Source: Marinobacterium aestuarii (GTDB lineage Bacteria; Pseudomonadota; Gammaproteobacteria; Pseudomonadales; Balneatricaceae). Taken from it: a DNA stretch of 64,000 bases. The DNA lies in the NCBI RefSeq assembly GCF_001651805.1, contig NZ_CP015839.1, positions 2,852,001 to 2,916,000 of the forward strand, given 5' to 3'. Below the pieces are notes generated by a model, which searched no databases, had not been told where the DNA came from, and worked only from the letters and a program-made list of their open reading frames with translations. Made by a program: the position numbers and the translations under genes. Positions 44,698 through 53,901 of the stretch are shown one piece after another. How positions within the stretch are numbered: the first letter of the stretch is position 1; the number at the start of each line of letters is the position of its first letter.

Positions 44698-45783
44698 TCA
44701 AAGCCCGGCCCCGGGCACATCCTTCAGGCTCACATCATGCTGCTGCAGCTTTTCATCCGCCCAGGCGGCATCGCCCGGCGCTGCATCAAGGCCATTCTGG
44801 CCCGGCACGGCGCCGCCCTGGTACTGCAACCGGCTGAAGAGCGCAAAGTGATCGGAGCCAAAGTCCGGCAGGCGTCGCAGGTCCAGTACCCGAAAGTCCG
44901 CGCTATGAAACAGGTGATCCAGCGGCCAGCGCATGAACCAGTAGCCGGCATGAAAGGTGTTGTACAGACCGCGGCCGACACGGGGATCCAGCAGACCGCT
45001 GATCTTGCGAAACAGCCGGGTGGTTTCGGACCAGGCCACGTCATTCAGATCACCGGTGACAATAACCGGAAGCTCGGCGCCGGCGACGCTTCTGGCCACC
45101 ACAATCAACTCGGCATCGCGCTGGGAGGAATGTTCGTTCTCCGTTGGGCTCGGCGGTGCCGGATGCAGAAAATGGGCCCGTACCTGCTGACCGCTGCGCA
45201 GCTCCACCAGGGTATGCATTGAGGGTACGCCGGATTCCACCAGGTACTCGATATGGCTGCTGGATAACGGCAGCCGGGAGTACAGGTGCATGCCATAGAG
45301 GTTATCCAGCGGACATTTAAGGCTATGGGGGTAGTCGACATCCAGGCAGTCAAGCTGTGACTGCCACCAGTCATCGGATTCCAGCGTCACCAGAATATCG
45401 GGCTCATAACGGCGCACCAGCGCCAGCAACGTGGCTGCATTGCGATTGGGGGTCAGCACATTGGCGGTCATGATGGCGATGCTGCTGGCAGCATCCACCC
45501 TCTCAGCGCAACGGACCTCAACCGGATAAAGCCGCGTAAAAGGCAGTATCCACCATGCCTGAACGCCCAGGCAGCCCAGGGTCAGGCCCAGCAGCAGCCA
45601 GCTCGCCGGCACACTCAAGTCCAGCACCGCGGCCTGCAGCAGCGCAAGACTGGCGGCCATGACACAGAACTGCATGCGCGGAAAATCAAATCCCCGCACC
45701 CACCAGTGGGTGGCGCGGGACAACGGCAGCAGCGTTGCCACCAGCAAAAGCGCCGTCAGCGCGGCAAGGCTGTAAAACACCAT
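44698..45783 (-). CDS. Endonuclease/exonuclease/phosphatase family membrane protein
   Basis: A 361-residue protein with three N-terminal membrane helices (residues about 3-85) and a C-terminal EEP domain: ASSIAIMTANVLTPNRN, PDILVTLESDDWWQ, PVIVTGDLNDVAWSETT and SDHFALFSRL, which hold the metal and catalytic residues. Such membrane-anchored members hydrolyse phosphodiesters, possibly lipids; the active domain should face the periplasm. The start has only a weak site. It is 52 bases upstream-adjacent to the hydrolase gene on the same strand. Confidence 0.85.
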   Translation of the reverse strand: MVFYSLAALTALLLVATLLPLSRATHWWVRGFDFPRMQFCVMAASLALLQAAVLDLSVPASWLLLGLTLGCLGVQAWWILPFTRLYPVEVRCAERVDAASSIAIMTANVLTPNRNAATLLALVRRYEPDILVTLESDDWWQSQLDCLDVDYPHSLKCPLDNLYGMHLYSRLPLSSSHIEYLVESGVPSMHTLVELRSGQQVRAHFLHPAPPSPTENEHSSQRDAELIVVARSVAGAELPVIVTGDLNDVAWSETTRLFRKISGLLDPRVGRGLYNTFHAGYWFMRWPLDHLFHSADFRVLDLRRLPDFGSDHFALFSRLQYQGGAVPGQNGLDAAPGDAAWADEKLQQHDVSLKDVPGAGL

Positions 45784-45835
45784 CAGGCCAAAAATCCTGT
45801 CTGTCTCATGGGACTATCCAGCGCCATTGTGACCC

Positions 45836-46855
45836 TCAATCGGCGCCCAGTGTAGCCTTGGGCGCTGCGATTAGGGTAGCTGCGTTGTCCGCAGCCTTGC
45901 TATCGGCCAGACGCGGACGCTCGCGTTGGCGCCTGGAGAAGTCTTCGATCAGGGCAACCACCCGGGCGCCATGGGCATGATGCAGCGCATGTCCCGTGGC
46001 GGCAAATGTCACCTGTTCCGTATTGGGTGCCTGGCGGGCCAGCCTGGCGCTGTGATTCCAGGCCGGCACAATGGCGTCGTCCTCACCGGTGAGCAGCAGC
46101 AACGGCCGCCTGATGTCGCCATAGTGCCGGCTCTGCCTGGCAAGAAACTGACTCAGGCCACGGGCATCCTCTGCGTTGGCCAGAAATACCCCTGGGCGCA
46201 GCGACAGCCCTACCCCGGTACTCTGGCTGTAATGCGCTGGAACAGGATTGGGCGCAAATACACTGGCCACGGCAGACTCCAGCGTTTGGGATCCCAGCGG
46301 ATAGACCAGGGTACGGGCGAAGAGCTCTCCGAGCAGCGGAACCCCCGCCAGATCGTTGTACCAGGCGACACCCCCGGCCCAGGGATGGGTCGCACCCGCG
46401 AGCAGCACAGCACCCGCCGCATCCGCTGGAAACGCCAGCAGATAGGCCAGCACCAAGGACCCGCTCCAGGAATGGCCGACCAGAATCGGATCCTTTATCT
46501 CCAGCTGCTGCAGCAGGCCGTGAACCAGCGCGGCCTGGCGCCCAGGGTCCGGCCAGGCACCGTCAGGGCGCTCACTGTAGCCGTGCCCCGGGCGATCAAT
46601 TGCAATCACCCGGTGATTTTCACTCAGGGGGTCGAAAATACTGGCGCTGAAATCACGCAGGTTACTGCTGGCGCCATGAATCAGCACCAGCACCGGGCCC
46701 GCTCCAGAGCCGGCGTCACGGTAGTGCAGACGCAGGCCATCGACCTCCAGAAAGGATCCCTGGGGTGGAAACTGCGCCTGGGTACGGCTTTTACCCCAGA
46801 GCGTCACCAAGGCCAGCAGAACAAAGACGCAGACAATGGCAAGCAATCCGATCAT
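45836..46855 (-). CDS. Membrane-anchored alpha/beta hydrolase
   Basis: About 339 residues: an N-terminal membrane anchor (GLLAIVCVFVLLALVTLWG), the oxyanion motif LIHGASSNLRDF, nucleophile elbow VGHSWSGSL, Asp in LTGEDDAIVP and His in FAATGHALHHAHG. Fold and triad are complete; the substrate is unknown. The ATG at 46855 is preferred to a GTG three bases earlier. It and the EEP gene downstream probably form an operon. An IS5-family element lies 50 bases upstream. Confidence 0.85.
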   Translation of the reverse strand: MIGLLAIVCVFVLLALVTLWGKSRTQAQFPPQGSFLEVDGLRLHYRDAGSGAGPVLVLIHGASSNLRDFSASIFDPLSENHRVIAIDRPGHGYSERPDGAWPDPGRQAALVHGLLQQLEIKDPILVGHSWSGSLVLAYLLAFPADAAGAVLLAGATHPWAGGVAWYNDLAGVPLLGELFARTLVYPLGSQTLESAVASVFAPNPVPAHYSQSTGVGLSLRPGVFLANAEDARGLSQFLARQSRHYGDIRRPLLLLTGEDDAIVPAWNHSARLARQAPNTEQVTFAATGHALHHAHGARVVALIEDFSRRQRERPRLADSKAADNAATLIAAPKATLGAD

Positions 46856-46907
46856 CACTGAATTCCGGCGGTAGGAAATGGGGGAAACCTCAAGCTGCTA
46901 CACATCT

Positions 46908-48195
46908 GGGCACCTCGATTAACCGATGATTTTCGGTAAATTGAGTAACGACCCTACGGTGACGACAAAAGCAGGGTCAATTTCTCGACGAGGTGAAAGT
47001 TTAGTTACTCAGTTTGATGCCTACTCTTAGGTCGAATCAGGCCTACTGGGCGCGATTCGACCTACGGTGGCCATCAGAAGGCTTCGATTCCGGCTCTGCG
47101 TAAATACACCAACCGCTTCAGGTTGTAGCAGGTCGCCATCAGCGTCATCTTAACGTTCGCCCGGGCCTGGCCGATGGTTCGAATCAGCATACCTCCCATC
47201 TGGTCGATTGCCCCGAACACATGTTCTACCCGGGCGCGGATCTTGGCGATGCGATGGTTGCGTCGTTTCTGGCAGTCGGACAGTGGGCGGTTACGCGCCC
47301 CTTTGCGTTGAATTTCAGGGCGATTGCCACGCTGCCTAAGATCCGCTTCCCGCGCCTGGCTGGCATAGCCACGATCGGCGTAGACATTCTGGCTGGTGTT
47401 ATAGGGGTCAAGTACCTGCTCGAAGTGGCGGCTGTCATGCACCGAGGCGGTGCTGGTCTCAATAGCGCGGATCACCTTATAGCGCTTGTCGACATTGATC
47501 GACAGCTTGTAACCGAAGTGACTCTTGCCATGCTTCTTGGTCCAGGTGGCATCCACATCCTTCTGGCGGCGCTGGGCCGGCTTCCAGTCGGCGGGCGTAG
47601 CCTGTTGCTCAATGATGCCTTTTTCATGACTGCGAATACGCTGTTTGGGCGCAGGGACCAGGGTCGCATCGATAATTTGACCGCCGCGCGCAATATAGCC
47701 CCGGCGCATCAGTTGATCCGCTACACCGTCAAACAGGGCTCTGGCGCCGGCTTCACCGATCCGGTTCTCAAATGTCCAGATCGTGGTGCGATCCGGAATG
47801 TTGCTGACCTGCGTGAGTCCGCAAAAGCGCTGGTAACTCATGCGGTCCAGCAGTTGGTATTCCATCTGCTCGTCGGACAGGTTGTATAGCCGTTTGAGTA
47901 CCAGAATTCGCACCATCGTCTCCGTCGGGAAGGGAGGCCTGCCACCCTGCGAGCTGACCGGACGCGGCGCAACTTGATCAACGGCCGCCGCCAGGGCAGA
48001 AAAGTCGATGTGCAGATTGATCTCCGCCAGCGGATCGCCCAGGCGGTCGATCTTCTCCCGGTGCTGATCGGCGGCAAACAAATCGGTCTTGAGGGCGCTG
48101 CGTGGCTTCTTCATCGGTATCAGTCCATGGCTGTATCAGACGCTGTGAATTTTACCCAAGGGTACCGCTGGTCGGCGAGGTTTTCCGAGGTGCCC
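46908..48195 (-). mobile_element. Intact IS5-family insertion sequence
   Basis: Inverted ends GGGCACCTCGATTAACC and GGGCACCTCGGAAAACC enclose one transposase gene. The four bases ATCT flank both sides (46904-46907 and 48196-48199), a target duplication showing recent insertion. A related relic is at 13265-13475. Confidence 0.9.
47074..48114 (-). CDS. IS5-family transposase
   Basis: A 346-residue DDE transposase with an N-terminal DUF772-type domain (RPPFPTETMVRILVLKRLYNLSDEQMEYQLLD) and the catalytic residues in IIDATLVPAPKQR, YADRGYAS and RARVEHVFGAIDQMGG. The frame is intact, and with the flanking repeats the element should be able to move. Confidence 0.94.
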   Translation of the reverse strand: MKKPRSALKTDLFAADQHREKIDRLGDPLAEINLHIDFSALAAAVDQVAPRPVSSQGGRPPFPTETMVRILVLKRLYNLSDEQMEYQLLDRMSYQRFCGLTQVSNIPDRTTIWTFENRIGEAGARALFDGVADQLMRRGYIARGGQIIDATLVPAPKQRIRSHEKGIIEQQATPADWKPAQRRQKDVDATWTKKHGKSHFGYKLSINVDKRYKVIRAIETSTASVHDSRHFEQVLDPYNTSQNVYADRGYASQAREADLRQRGNRPEIQRKGARNRPLSDCQKRRNHRIAKIRARVEHVFGAIDQMGGMLIRTIGQARANVKMTLMATCYNLKRLVYLRRAGIEAF

Positions 48196-48248
48196 ATCTG
48201 TGTTGATTACGCAGCAACAGCCGCTGCGGATCAACCGGTCAGAGTAAA

Positions 48249-48311
48249 GGGGCAAGGGGCAAGGGGCAAGGGGCAAGGGGCAAGGGGCAAGGGGCAAGGG
48301 GCAAGGGGCAA
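48249..48311. repeat. Heptanucleotide tandem array, nine units of GGGGCAA
   Basis: Nine exact units, then GATAACGGTATAA. The last unit and this tail (48301-48324) match 1024-1047 next to the adaptor gene with one mismatch in 24 bases, where only about two degenerate units exist. Confidence 0.95.
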
Positions 48312-48393
48312 GATAACGGTATAAAATTGATATTCGCTGTCAAGGCATGCAACCCGCCCGGGAAGCACAGATAAAACCCATCAGCGCACAATT

Positions 48394-48420
48394 AAAAAAG
48401 GGCCTCAGAATGAGACCCTT
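48394..48420 (-). terminator. Rho-independent terminator of tetR gene
   Basis: Arms AAGGGTCTCA and TGAGGCCCTT followed by TTTTTTAA on the minus strand. Confidence 0.85.
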
Positions 48421-48438
48421 GATAGGCGGGGTGCCAGA

Positions 48439-49098
48439 TCAGGCGACTTCGGCACGTACAGGAGCGGCCGACTTTCGGTACTCCTGCTTGAGGTCGATAA
48501 GGCGATAGATACCATCGCGCAAATCCGCCTTCACCCTGTCGAGATCATTGTAGATGCGGCCATAGATCAGCAGCCCCTGCACGTACTGGTACATCAGGCG
48601 AGCCAGCTGCGATACATCCGGGTCGCCATTGAGCAAACCGGCGTCCTTGAGGCCCTGAATCAGGCGGATGTCGTAGGCAATCTTGTGCTCCGTCATCTCC
48701 TGCGCCACCAGGCGGACCTTGTCTTCATCGCAACCGCACTGGCCACCGGAGGTAAAGACAGGGCACCCCACGACTTTCTGGTTCGAGGCCGCACTACAGT
48801 CGCCCTCCTTCACCTGAGCATGGCCAAGAATCATGTCAATCAGGGTTTCGAGCCGTTCAAGCGGCGTCAGGCCGGAGGTGAAAAGCGCCTCGAGTTCCAG
48901 CTTGGTATTCTCCCAGGCGTGCAGCACAGCCGCATAGTACAGATCAGCCTTGGTCTCAAAGTAATGGTAGAAACTACCCTTGGTGACCCCTGCCTGCTTG
49001 CAGATTTCGTTCACACCCACACTGGTGTAATTACTTTGCCAGATAAGGCTCATCGCGGTACAAAGCAGCTTTTCGCGGGTATCTGTTTGCTTGCGCAT
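48439..49098 (-). CDS. TetR family regulator of the RND system, Cys-rich
   Basis: A 219-residue protein with N-terminal helix-turn-helix (VGVNEICKQAGVTKGSFYHYF, residues about 27-47). Unusually, the ligand domain contains Cys101, Cys112, Cys121 and Cys123 (GDCSAAS, VVGCPVF, GGQCGCDED), which could bind metal or react with thiol reagents. It lies 142 bases downstream of the RND pump gene on the same strand, with its own promoter carrying an operator box like those of the pump and adaptor genes, so autoregulation and control of both are inferred. Confidence 0.87.
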   Translation of the reverse strand: MRKQTDTREKLLCTAMSLIWQSNYTSVGVNEICKQAGVTKGSFYHYFETKADLYYAAVLHAWENTKLELEALFTSGLTPLERLETLIDMILGHAQVKEGDCSAASNQKVVGCPVFTSGGQCGCDEDKVRLVAQEMTEHKIAYDIRLIQGLKDAGLLNGDPDVSQLARLMYQYVQGLLIYGRIYNDLDRVKADLRDGIYRLIDLKQEYRKSAAPVRAEVA

Positions 49099-49143
49099 AA
49101 CAATACGTGCCTCCCGACTCCTTATTATGAGCCTGCACTATAA

Positions 49144-49159
49144 CAAACCAATCGGTATG
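49144..49159. promoter_or_regulatory. Operator box upstream of tetR
   Basis: CAAACCAATCGGTATG, one intact and one degenerate arm of the CATACC...GGTATG palindrome, 45 bases before the tetR start. Confidence 0.7.
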
Positions 49160-49240
49160 TCCACAAGCCATGAAGGGTTTTAAGACCGACAGCGCAAGCC
49201 GCTGCCGGCCGGCGAAGTCAGGCGTCCTGCCAGCAACCGG

Positions 49241-52200
49241 CTAAATGCTGACATCAACCTTGCGGCGTAGCCGCAGGTTACGCAGCAACACGTAGAACAC
49301 CGGCGTGAGAATCAGGCCAAACAGGGTGACCCCCAGCATGCCGGCAAAGACCGCGATCCCCATGGCGTTGCGCATCTCGGCCCCCGCACCGGTGGAGACC
49401 GCCATCGGCAGCACGCCCATGATAAAGGCGAAGGACGTCATCAGGATCGGCCGCAGGCGCAACCGGCTGGCCTCGATGGCCGCCTCGACAACGCTGCGCC
49501 CCTGATGCTCCAGCTCGCGGGCAAACTCGACAATCAGTATCGCGTTCTTGGTGGCCAGCCCCATCAGCACGAACAGACTGATCTGGGTAAAGATGTTGTT
49601 ATCGCCATCACTGAGCCATACGCCCACCAGCGCCGACAGCATGCTCATGGGGATGATCAGCACGATGGACAGCGGCAGCAGCAGGCTTTCGTACTGCGCC
49701 GCCAGCACCAGAAACACCAGCAGTATGACCAGCGGAATCACCAGGGCCGTAGTGTCCCCCGCCAGGATCTGCTGGTAGGTCAGTTCCGTCCACTCGAACT
49801 GCATTCCTGCCGGCAGGGTGTCTTCCAGAATGCGGGTAATGGCTTCCTGGGCCTGACCGGATGAATACCCTGGCGCCGCACTGCCGTTCAAGTCCGCCGC
49901 CCGAAAGGCGTTGTGGCGCTGGGCCGCTTCCGGACCGAAGGTTTCGCTGATGCGAATCACCGCACCCAGGGGCACCATCTCGCCCTCGTTGTTGCGCACC
50001 TTGAGGCGCAGTATGTCATCGGGCGAATCCCGGAACGCCTTGTCAGCTTGAGCTATAACCTGATAAGTACGCCCGAACTGATTGAAATCGTTCACATAGA
50101 TAGACCCAAGATAGGTCTGCATGCTGTCGAAGACTTCACTGATGTTCAGGCCAAGCTGTTTGGCGCGGGTGCGATCCAGATCCACATACAGCTGCGGCAC
50201 ATTGATCTTGTAGCTCGAAAAGACACCGGCCAGCTCCGGCGCTGAGCGCGCCTTGGCCTGCACCTCATCCAGCACCTTTTGCAGCGCCTCGTAGCCCTGG
50301 TCGGTACGGTCTTCAATCTGCAGCTTGAAGCCACCAATGGTTCCGAGCCCCGGCACCGGCGGCGGCGGGAAGATGGCGATAAAGCCCTCTTCAATACCGT
50401 TGTACTGTTGCTGCAGCTGCTGACTGATGGCAAACGCCGACAGCGCAGGATCGGTGCGCTGGTCAAAATCATCCAGGGTGACGAAGACAATACCGGCGCT
50501 CGGGCTGTTGGTGAAACCGTTAATCGACAGGCCCGGGAAGGCCACAGCACCGGCAACGCCCGGTGTCTTGAGGGCGATATCGCTCATCTCGCGAATCACC
50601 TTCTCGGTGCGATCCAGGGTGGCGCCGTCCGGCAACTGGGTAAAGCTCACCAGATACTGTTTGTCCTGGGTCGGCACAAAGCCTGCAGGCACCGCCTGGA
50701 ACAGGCCATAGGTGGCACCCAGCAGCAGAACATAGGCGAACATGCCCAGCCCCTTGCGTCGCACGACCCCGCCGACGCCCCTGGCGTAGCCATCGGAAGA
50801 ACGGCGGAAGAAACGGTTGAACAGGCGGAAAAAGCCCCCGAACAGGCGGTTCATCAGTCGCGTCAGCCAGTCATTGTCCTGGGCGGCAGGCTTGAGCAGC
50901 AGCCGCGCCAGCGCAGGGCTGAGCGTCAGGGAATTGAGCGCCGAAATCACCGTTGAAATCGCAATGGTCAGGGCGAACTGGCGGTAGAACTGGCCGGTCA
51001 GACCGCTGATCATGGCAATGGGCACGAACACCGCGAGCAGCACCAGCGTCGTCGCTACTATAGGGCCTGTCACCTCACTCATGGCCTTGATGGTGGCATC
51101 CCGCGGCGCCAGGCCGTCGGATATATTGCGCTCCACGTTCTCGACCACAATGATGGCATCGTCCACCACTATGCCGATGGCCAGAATAAGCCCGAACAGT
51201 GTCAGCACATTGATGGAAAAGCCGAACAGGTGCATCAGCGCAAAGGTACCGACGATCGACACAGGTACCGCCAGCAACGGAATCACCGATGCTCGCCAGG
51301 ACTGCAGAAACACCACCACCACCAGCACCACCAGCGCCACGGCTTCAAGCAGGGTCTTGATAACCGCATTGATCGAGCCCTGCACAAAGACCGTGGGGTC
51401 GTACACCACGTCGAAATCCACGCCATCGGGGAAGTTTTTCTTCAGCTCGGTCATGGTGGCGCGCACATCGCGGGAGATGTTCAGCGCATTGGCACCGGGG
51501 GCGGCAAAAATAGGAACCGCCACCGCATCCTTGTTGTTCAGCAAGGAGCGCAGCGCATACTCCGACGCCCCGAGTTCAACGCGGGCAACATCACGCAGCC
51601 GTGTCACCTGCCCCTGTGCGCTGGTACGAATGATAATGTCGTTAAAGGCTTCAGGGCTTTCGAGCCGGCCTTTGGCATTCACCGGCAACTGCAGCTGAGC
51701 GACATCAGCATAGGGTGCGCCACCGATCATGCCGGCGGCCACCTGCACATTTTGCTCACGCACAGCGTTGATCACATCCGCCGCCGTCAGATTGCGCTCG
51801 GCGATTTTTTCGGGATTCAGCCACAGGCGCATGGCGTAGTCACCGGAACCAAACAACCGTACCTGCCCCACCCCTTTAATGCGCGCCAGCTCATCCTTGA
51901 CGTTCAGCACCGCGTAGTTGCGCAGGTACAGCATGTCGTAGCGGTCATTCGGCGAGGTCAGATGCACCACCATGGTGAGGTCCGGGTTGCTCTTGATCGT
52001 TGTCACGCCGAGCTGGCGTGTGACCTCGGGCAGGCGTGGCAGCGCCTGGGAGACACGGTTCTGCACCAGTTGCTGGGCCAGATCCGGATCAGTGCCAATC
52101 TCAAAGGTCACTGTCAGGGTCATGCGCCCGTCGGTGGTGGACTGGGAGTACAGATACAGCATGTTTTCCACACCATTGATCTGCTCCTCCAGCGGCGTTG

Positions 52201-52390
52201 CCACGGTTTCGGCAATCACCTTGGGGTTGGCACCTGGGAAACTGGCACTCACCACGATAGACGGCGGCGTAACCTCCGGGTATTCCGAGACCGGCAGCTG
52301 AAACACGGCCAACAGGCCCGCAAGAAAAATCAGCACCGACAGTACGCCGGCAAACACCGGTCGGTCGATAAAGAATTTCGACAAATTCAT
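49241..52390 (-). CDS. RND multidrug efflux pump (HAE1 family, MexF/AcrB-like)
   Basis: A 1049-residue inner-membrane transporter with twelve membrane helices and two large periplasmic loops. Seen are the N-terminal FFIDRPVFAGVLSVLIFLAG, the proton-relay Asp pair in TM4 (GIVVDDAIIVVENVERN), and the second-half motif ATKNAILIVEFARELEHQG. It exports hydrophobic drugs with proton exchange, together with an adaptor and outer-membrane channel. Neither lies next to it; the nearest adaptor gene is at the window start with the same operator boxes. The ATG at 52390 has AGGG before it; 52405 is an alternative. Confidence 0.93.
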   Translation of the reverse strand: MNLSKFFIDRPVFAGVLSVLIFLAGLLAVFQLPVSEYPEVTPPSIVVSASFPGANPKVIAETVATPLEEQINGVENMLYLYSQSTTDGRMTLTVTFEIGTDPDLAQQLVQNRVSQALPRLPEVTRQLGVTTIKSNPDLTMVVHLTSPNDRYDMLYLRNYAVLNVKDELARIKGVGQVRLFGSGDYAMRLWLNPEKIAERNLTAADVINAVREQNVQVAAGMIGGAPYADVAQLQLPVNAKGRLESPEAFNDIIIRTSAQGQVTRLRDVARVELGASEYALRSLLNNKDAVAVPIFAAPGANALNISRDVRATMTELKKNFPDGVDFDVVYDPTVFVQGSINAVIKTLLEAVALVVLVVVVFLQSWRASVIPLLAVPVSIVGTFALMHLFGFSINVLTLFGLILAIGIVVDDAIIVVENVERNISDGLAPRDATIKAMSEVTGPIVATTLVLLAVFVPIAMISGLTGQFYRQFALTIAISTVISALNSLTLSPALARLLLKPAAQDNDWLTRLMNRLFGGFFRLFNRFFRRSSDGYARGVGGVVRRKGLGMFAYVLLLGATYGLFQAVPAGFVPTQDKQYLVSFTQLPDGATLDRTEKVIREMSDIALKTPGVAGAVAFPGLSINGFTNSPSAGIVFVTLDDFDQRTDPALSAFAISQQLQQQYNGIEEGFIAIFPPPPVPGLGTIGGFKLQIEDRTDQGYEALQKVLDEVQAKARSAPELAGVFSSYKINVPQLYVDLDRTRAKQLGLNISEVFDSMQTYLGSIYVNDFNQFGRTYQVIAQADKAFRDSPDDILRLKVRNNEGEMVPLGAVIRISETFGPEAAQRHNAFRAADLNGSAAPGYSSGQAQEAITRILEDTLPAGMQFEWTELTYQQILAGDTTALVIPLVILLVFLVLAAQYESLLLPLSIVLIIPMSMLSALVGVWLSDGDNNIFTQISLFVLMGLATKNAILIVEFARELEHQGRSVVEAAIEASRLRLRPILMTSFAFIMGVLPMAVSTGAGAEMRNAMGIAVFAGMLGVTLFGLILTPVFYVLLRNLRLRRKVDVSI

Positions 52391-52773
52391 GGTAAGCCCT
52401 ATCAAGGTTTGGTCAGTTGCACAGCTCTGCGGGTCTGGCGCTCAGCGCAACTGGCATTGCAACGGTACTGCGAGTGCGGTAAATCCGACTCTGCGCATAC
52501 CGATCGGTATGCGTATGAATCTAAACATACCGGTTGGTATACTGTCAACCGGGCGCCGCCGGTGCGCAGCGTTACAGGGGCTAAACAATTGTGGCCAGTC
52601 GTCCCCGCATCCTGCGCAAACTGGTACTAAACTCGGCACGGGGCTATCTGCTAGGCTGCAGGGATCAGCGCCCTTTTGTACCGAAGCGTGCTTGCGGGTT
52701 TGATCTGCGCCAGCCGAGATCTCGCTCAGCACAACCGAGTCTGTGATGCCGTTACTTTTTAAGGAGGAAAACC
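52391..52773. other. Divergent promoter region of RND pump and aminotransferase
   Basis: Contains two operator boxes (next entry) and the strong AAGGAGG of the aminotransferase gene; no gene seen. Confidence 0.5.
52496..52541. promoter_or_regulatory. Two TetR-type operator boxes upstream of the RND pump
   Basis: CATACCGATCGGTATG (52496-52511) is a perfect palindrome and CATACCGGTTGGTATA (52526-52541) nearly so, 30 bases apart, the same arrangement as before the adaptor gene at 949-997. Confidence 0.8.
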
Positions 52774-53901
52774 ATGCCAGGTCTTTTACCCGATGTTGAT
52801 CCAGAAGGCTTGCTCGAGTACTCGGTGGTCTACACCGACCGTTCACTGAACCATATGTCCCGCGCCTTCCAGGGCGTGATGAAAGACATATCAGGCACGT
52901 TAAAAGAGGTGTACAACGCCCATTCGGCCATCATCGTGCCGGGCAGTGGCACCTTTGGCATGGAAGCAGTGGCACGACAGTTCGCCACTGGCCAGAAATG
53001 CCTGGTGGTGCGCAATGGCTGGTTCAGCTATCGCTGGACCCAGATCTTCGAGATGGGTGACATCCCCTCGGAGTCACTGGTATTCAAGGCCCGGCCCACC
53101 GGCACGGCGCCGCAGTCAGCCTTCGCACCGGCGCCCATCGACGAGGTCGTGGCCGCCATCCACGACCAGAAGCCGGCACTGGTGTTTGCGCCCCATGTCG
53201 AGACCTCCTCCGGCATGCTGCTGCCCGATGACTATATCCGCGCCCTGGCCGATGCCGTACACGAGGTTGGCGGCCTGCTGGTGATCGACTGCATCGCCTC
53301 CGGCACCCTCTGGCTCGACATGCAGGCAACCGGTGTGGACGTGCTGGTCAGTGCCCCCCAGAAAGGCTGGAGCGGCTCCCCCTGCTGTGCCATGGTCATG
53401 CTCAGCGCCAAAGCCCGTGAGCATATCGACACCACCAGCAGCACCAGCTTTGCCTGCGATCTGCGCAAATGGCTGCAAATCATGGAAGCCTACGAAGGCG
53501 GCGCCCATGCCTATCACGCCACCATGCCGACAGACGCCCTGACCCGCCTGCGGGATGTGATGCAGGAAACCCGCGACTACGGCTTTGCCGATGTGCGCGA
53601 GGAACAGATCGAGCTGGGTTTGCGGGTACGCGCCCTGCTGGAACGCAAGGGCTTTGCCAGTGTCGCAGCTCCGGGCTTTCAGGCACCCGGCGTTGTCGTC
53701 AGCTATACCCGGGACAATGGCATTCAGACCGGCAGCAAATTCCTCGCAGAGGGTCTGCAAATCGCCGCCGGCGTACCGCTGATGTGTGATGAGCCAGAAG
53801 GCTTTCAGACCTTCCGCCTCGGCCTCTTTGGGTTGGACAAACTGCACAACCCGGAAGGTACCGTGGCCAGCCTGGAACAGGCACTGAACAAGGTGCTGTA
53901 A
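52774..53901 (+). CDS. Class V aminotransferase (serine/alanine-glyoxylate type)
   Basis: A 375-residue PLP enzyme. The cofactor Lys is in SAPQKGWSGSPCCAMVM, the PLP Asp in LVIDCIASG, and substrate-side residues in PGSGTFGMEA and HVETSSGML. The fold type I family includes alanine-glyoxylate and serine-pyruvate transaminases and phosphonoacetaldehyde-forming enzymes; I cannot decide among them. A perfect AAGGAGG with good spacing precedes the ATG. It is monocistronic and divergent from the RND pump gene. Confidence 0.87.
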   Translation: MPGLLPDVDPEGLLEYSVVYTDRSLNHMSRAFQGVMKDISGTLKEVYNAHSAIIVPGSGTFGMEAVARQFATGQKCLVVRNGWFSYRWTQIFEMGDIPSESLVFKARPTGTAPQSAFAPAPIDEVVAAIHDQKPALVFAPHVETSSGMLLPDDYIRALADAVHEVGGLLVIDCIASGTLWLDMQATGVDVLVSAPQKGWSGSPCCAMVMLSAKAREHIDTTSSTSFACDLRKWLQIMEAYEGGAHAYHATMPTDALTRLRDVMQETRDYGFADVREEQIELGLRVRALLERKGFASVAAPGFQAPGVVVSYTRDNGIQTGSKFLAEGLQIAAGVPLMCDEPEGFQTFRLGLFGLDKLHNPEGTVASLEQALNKVL

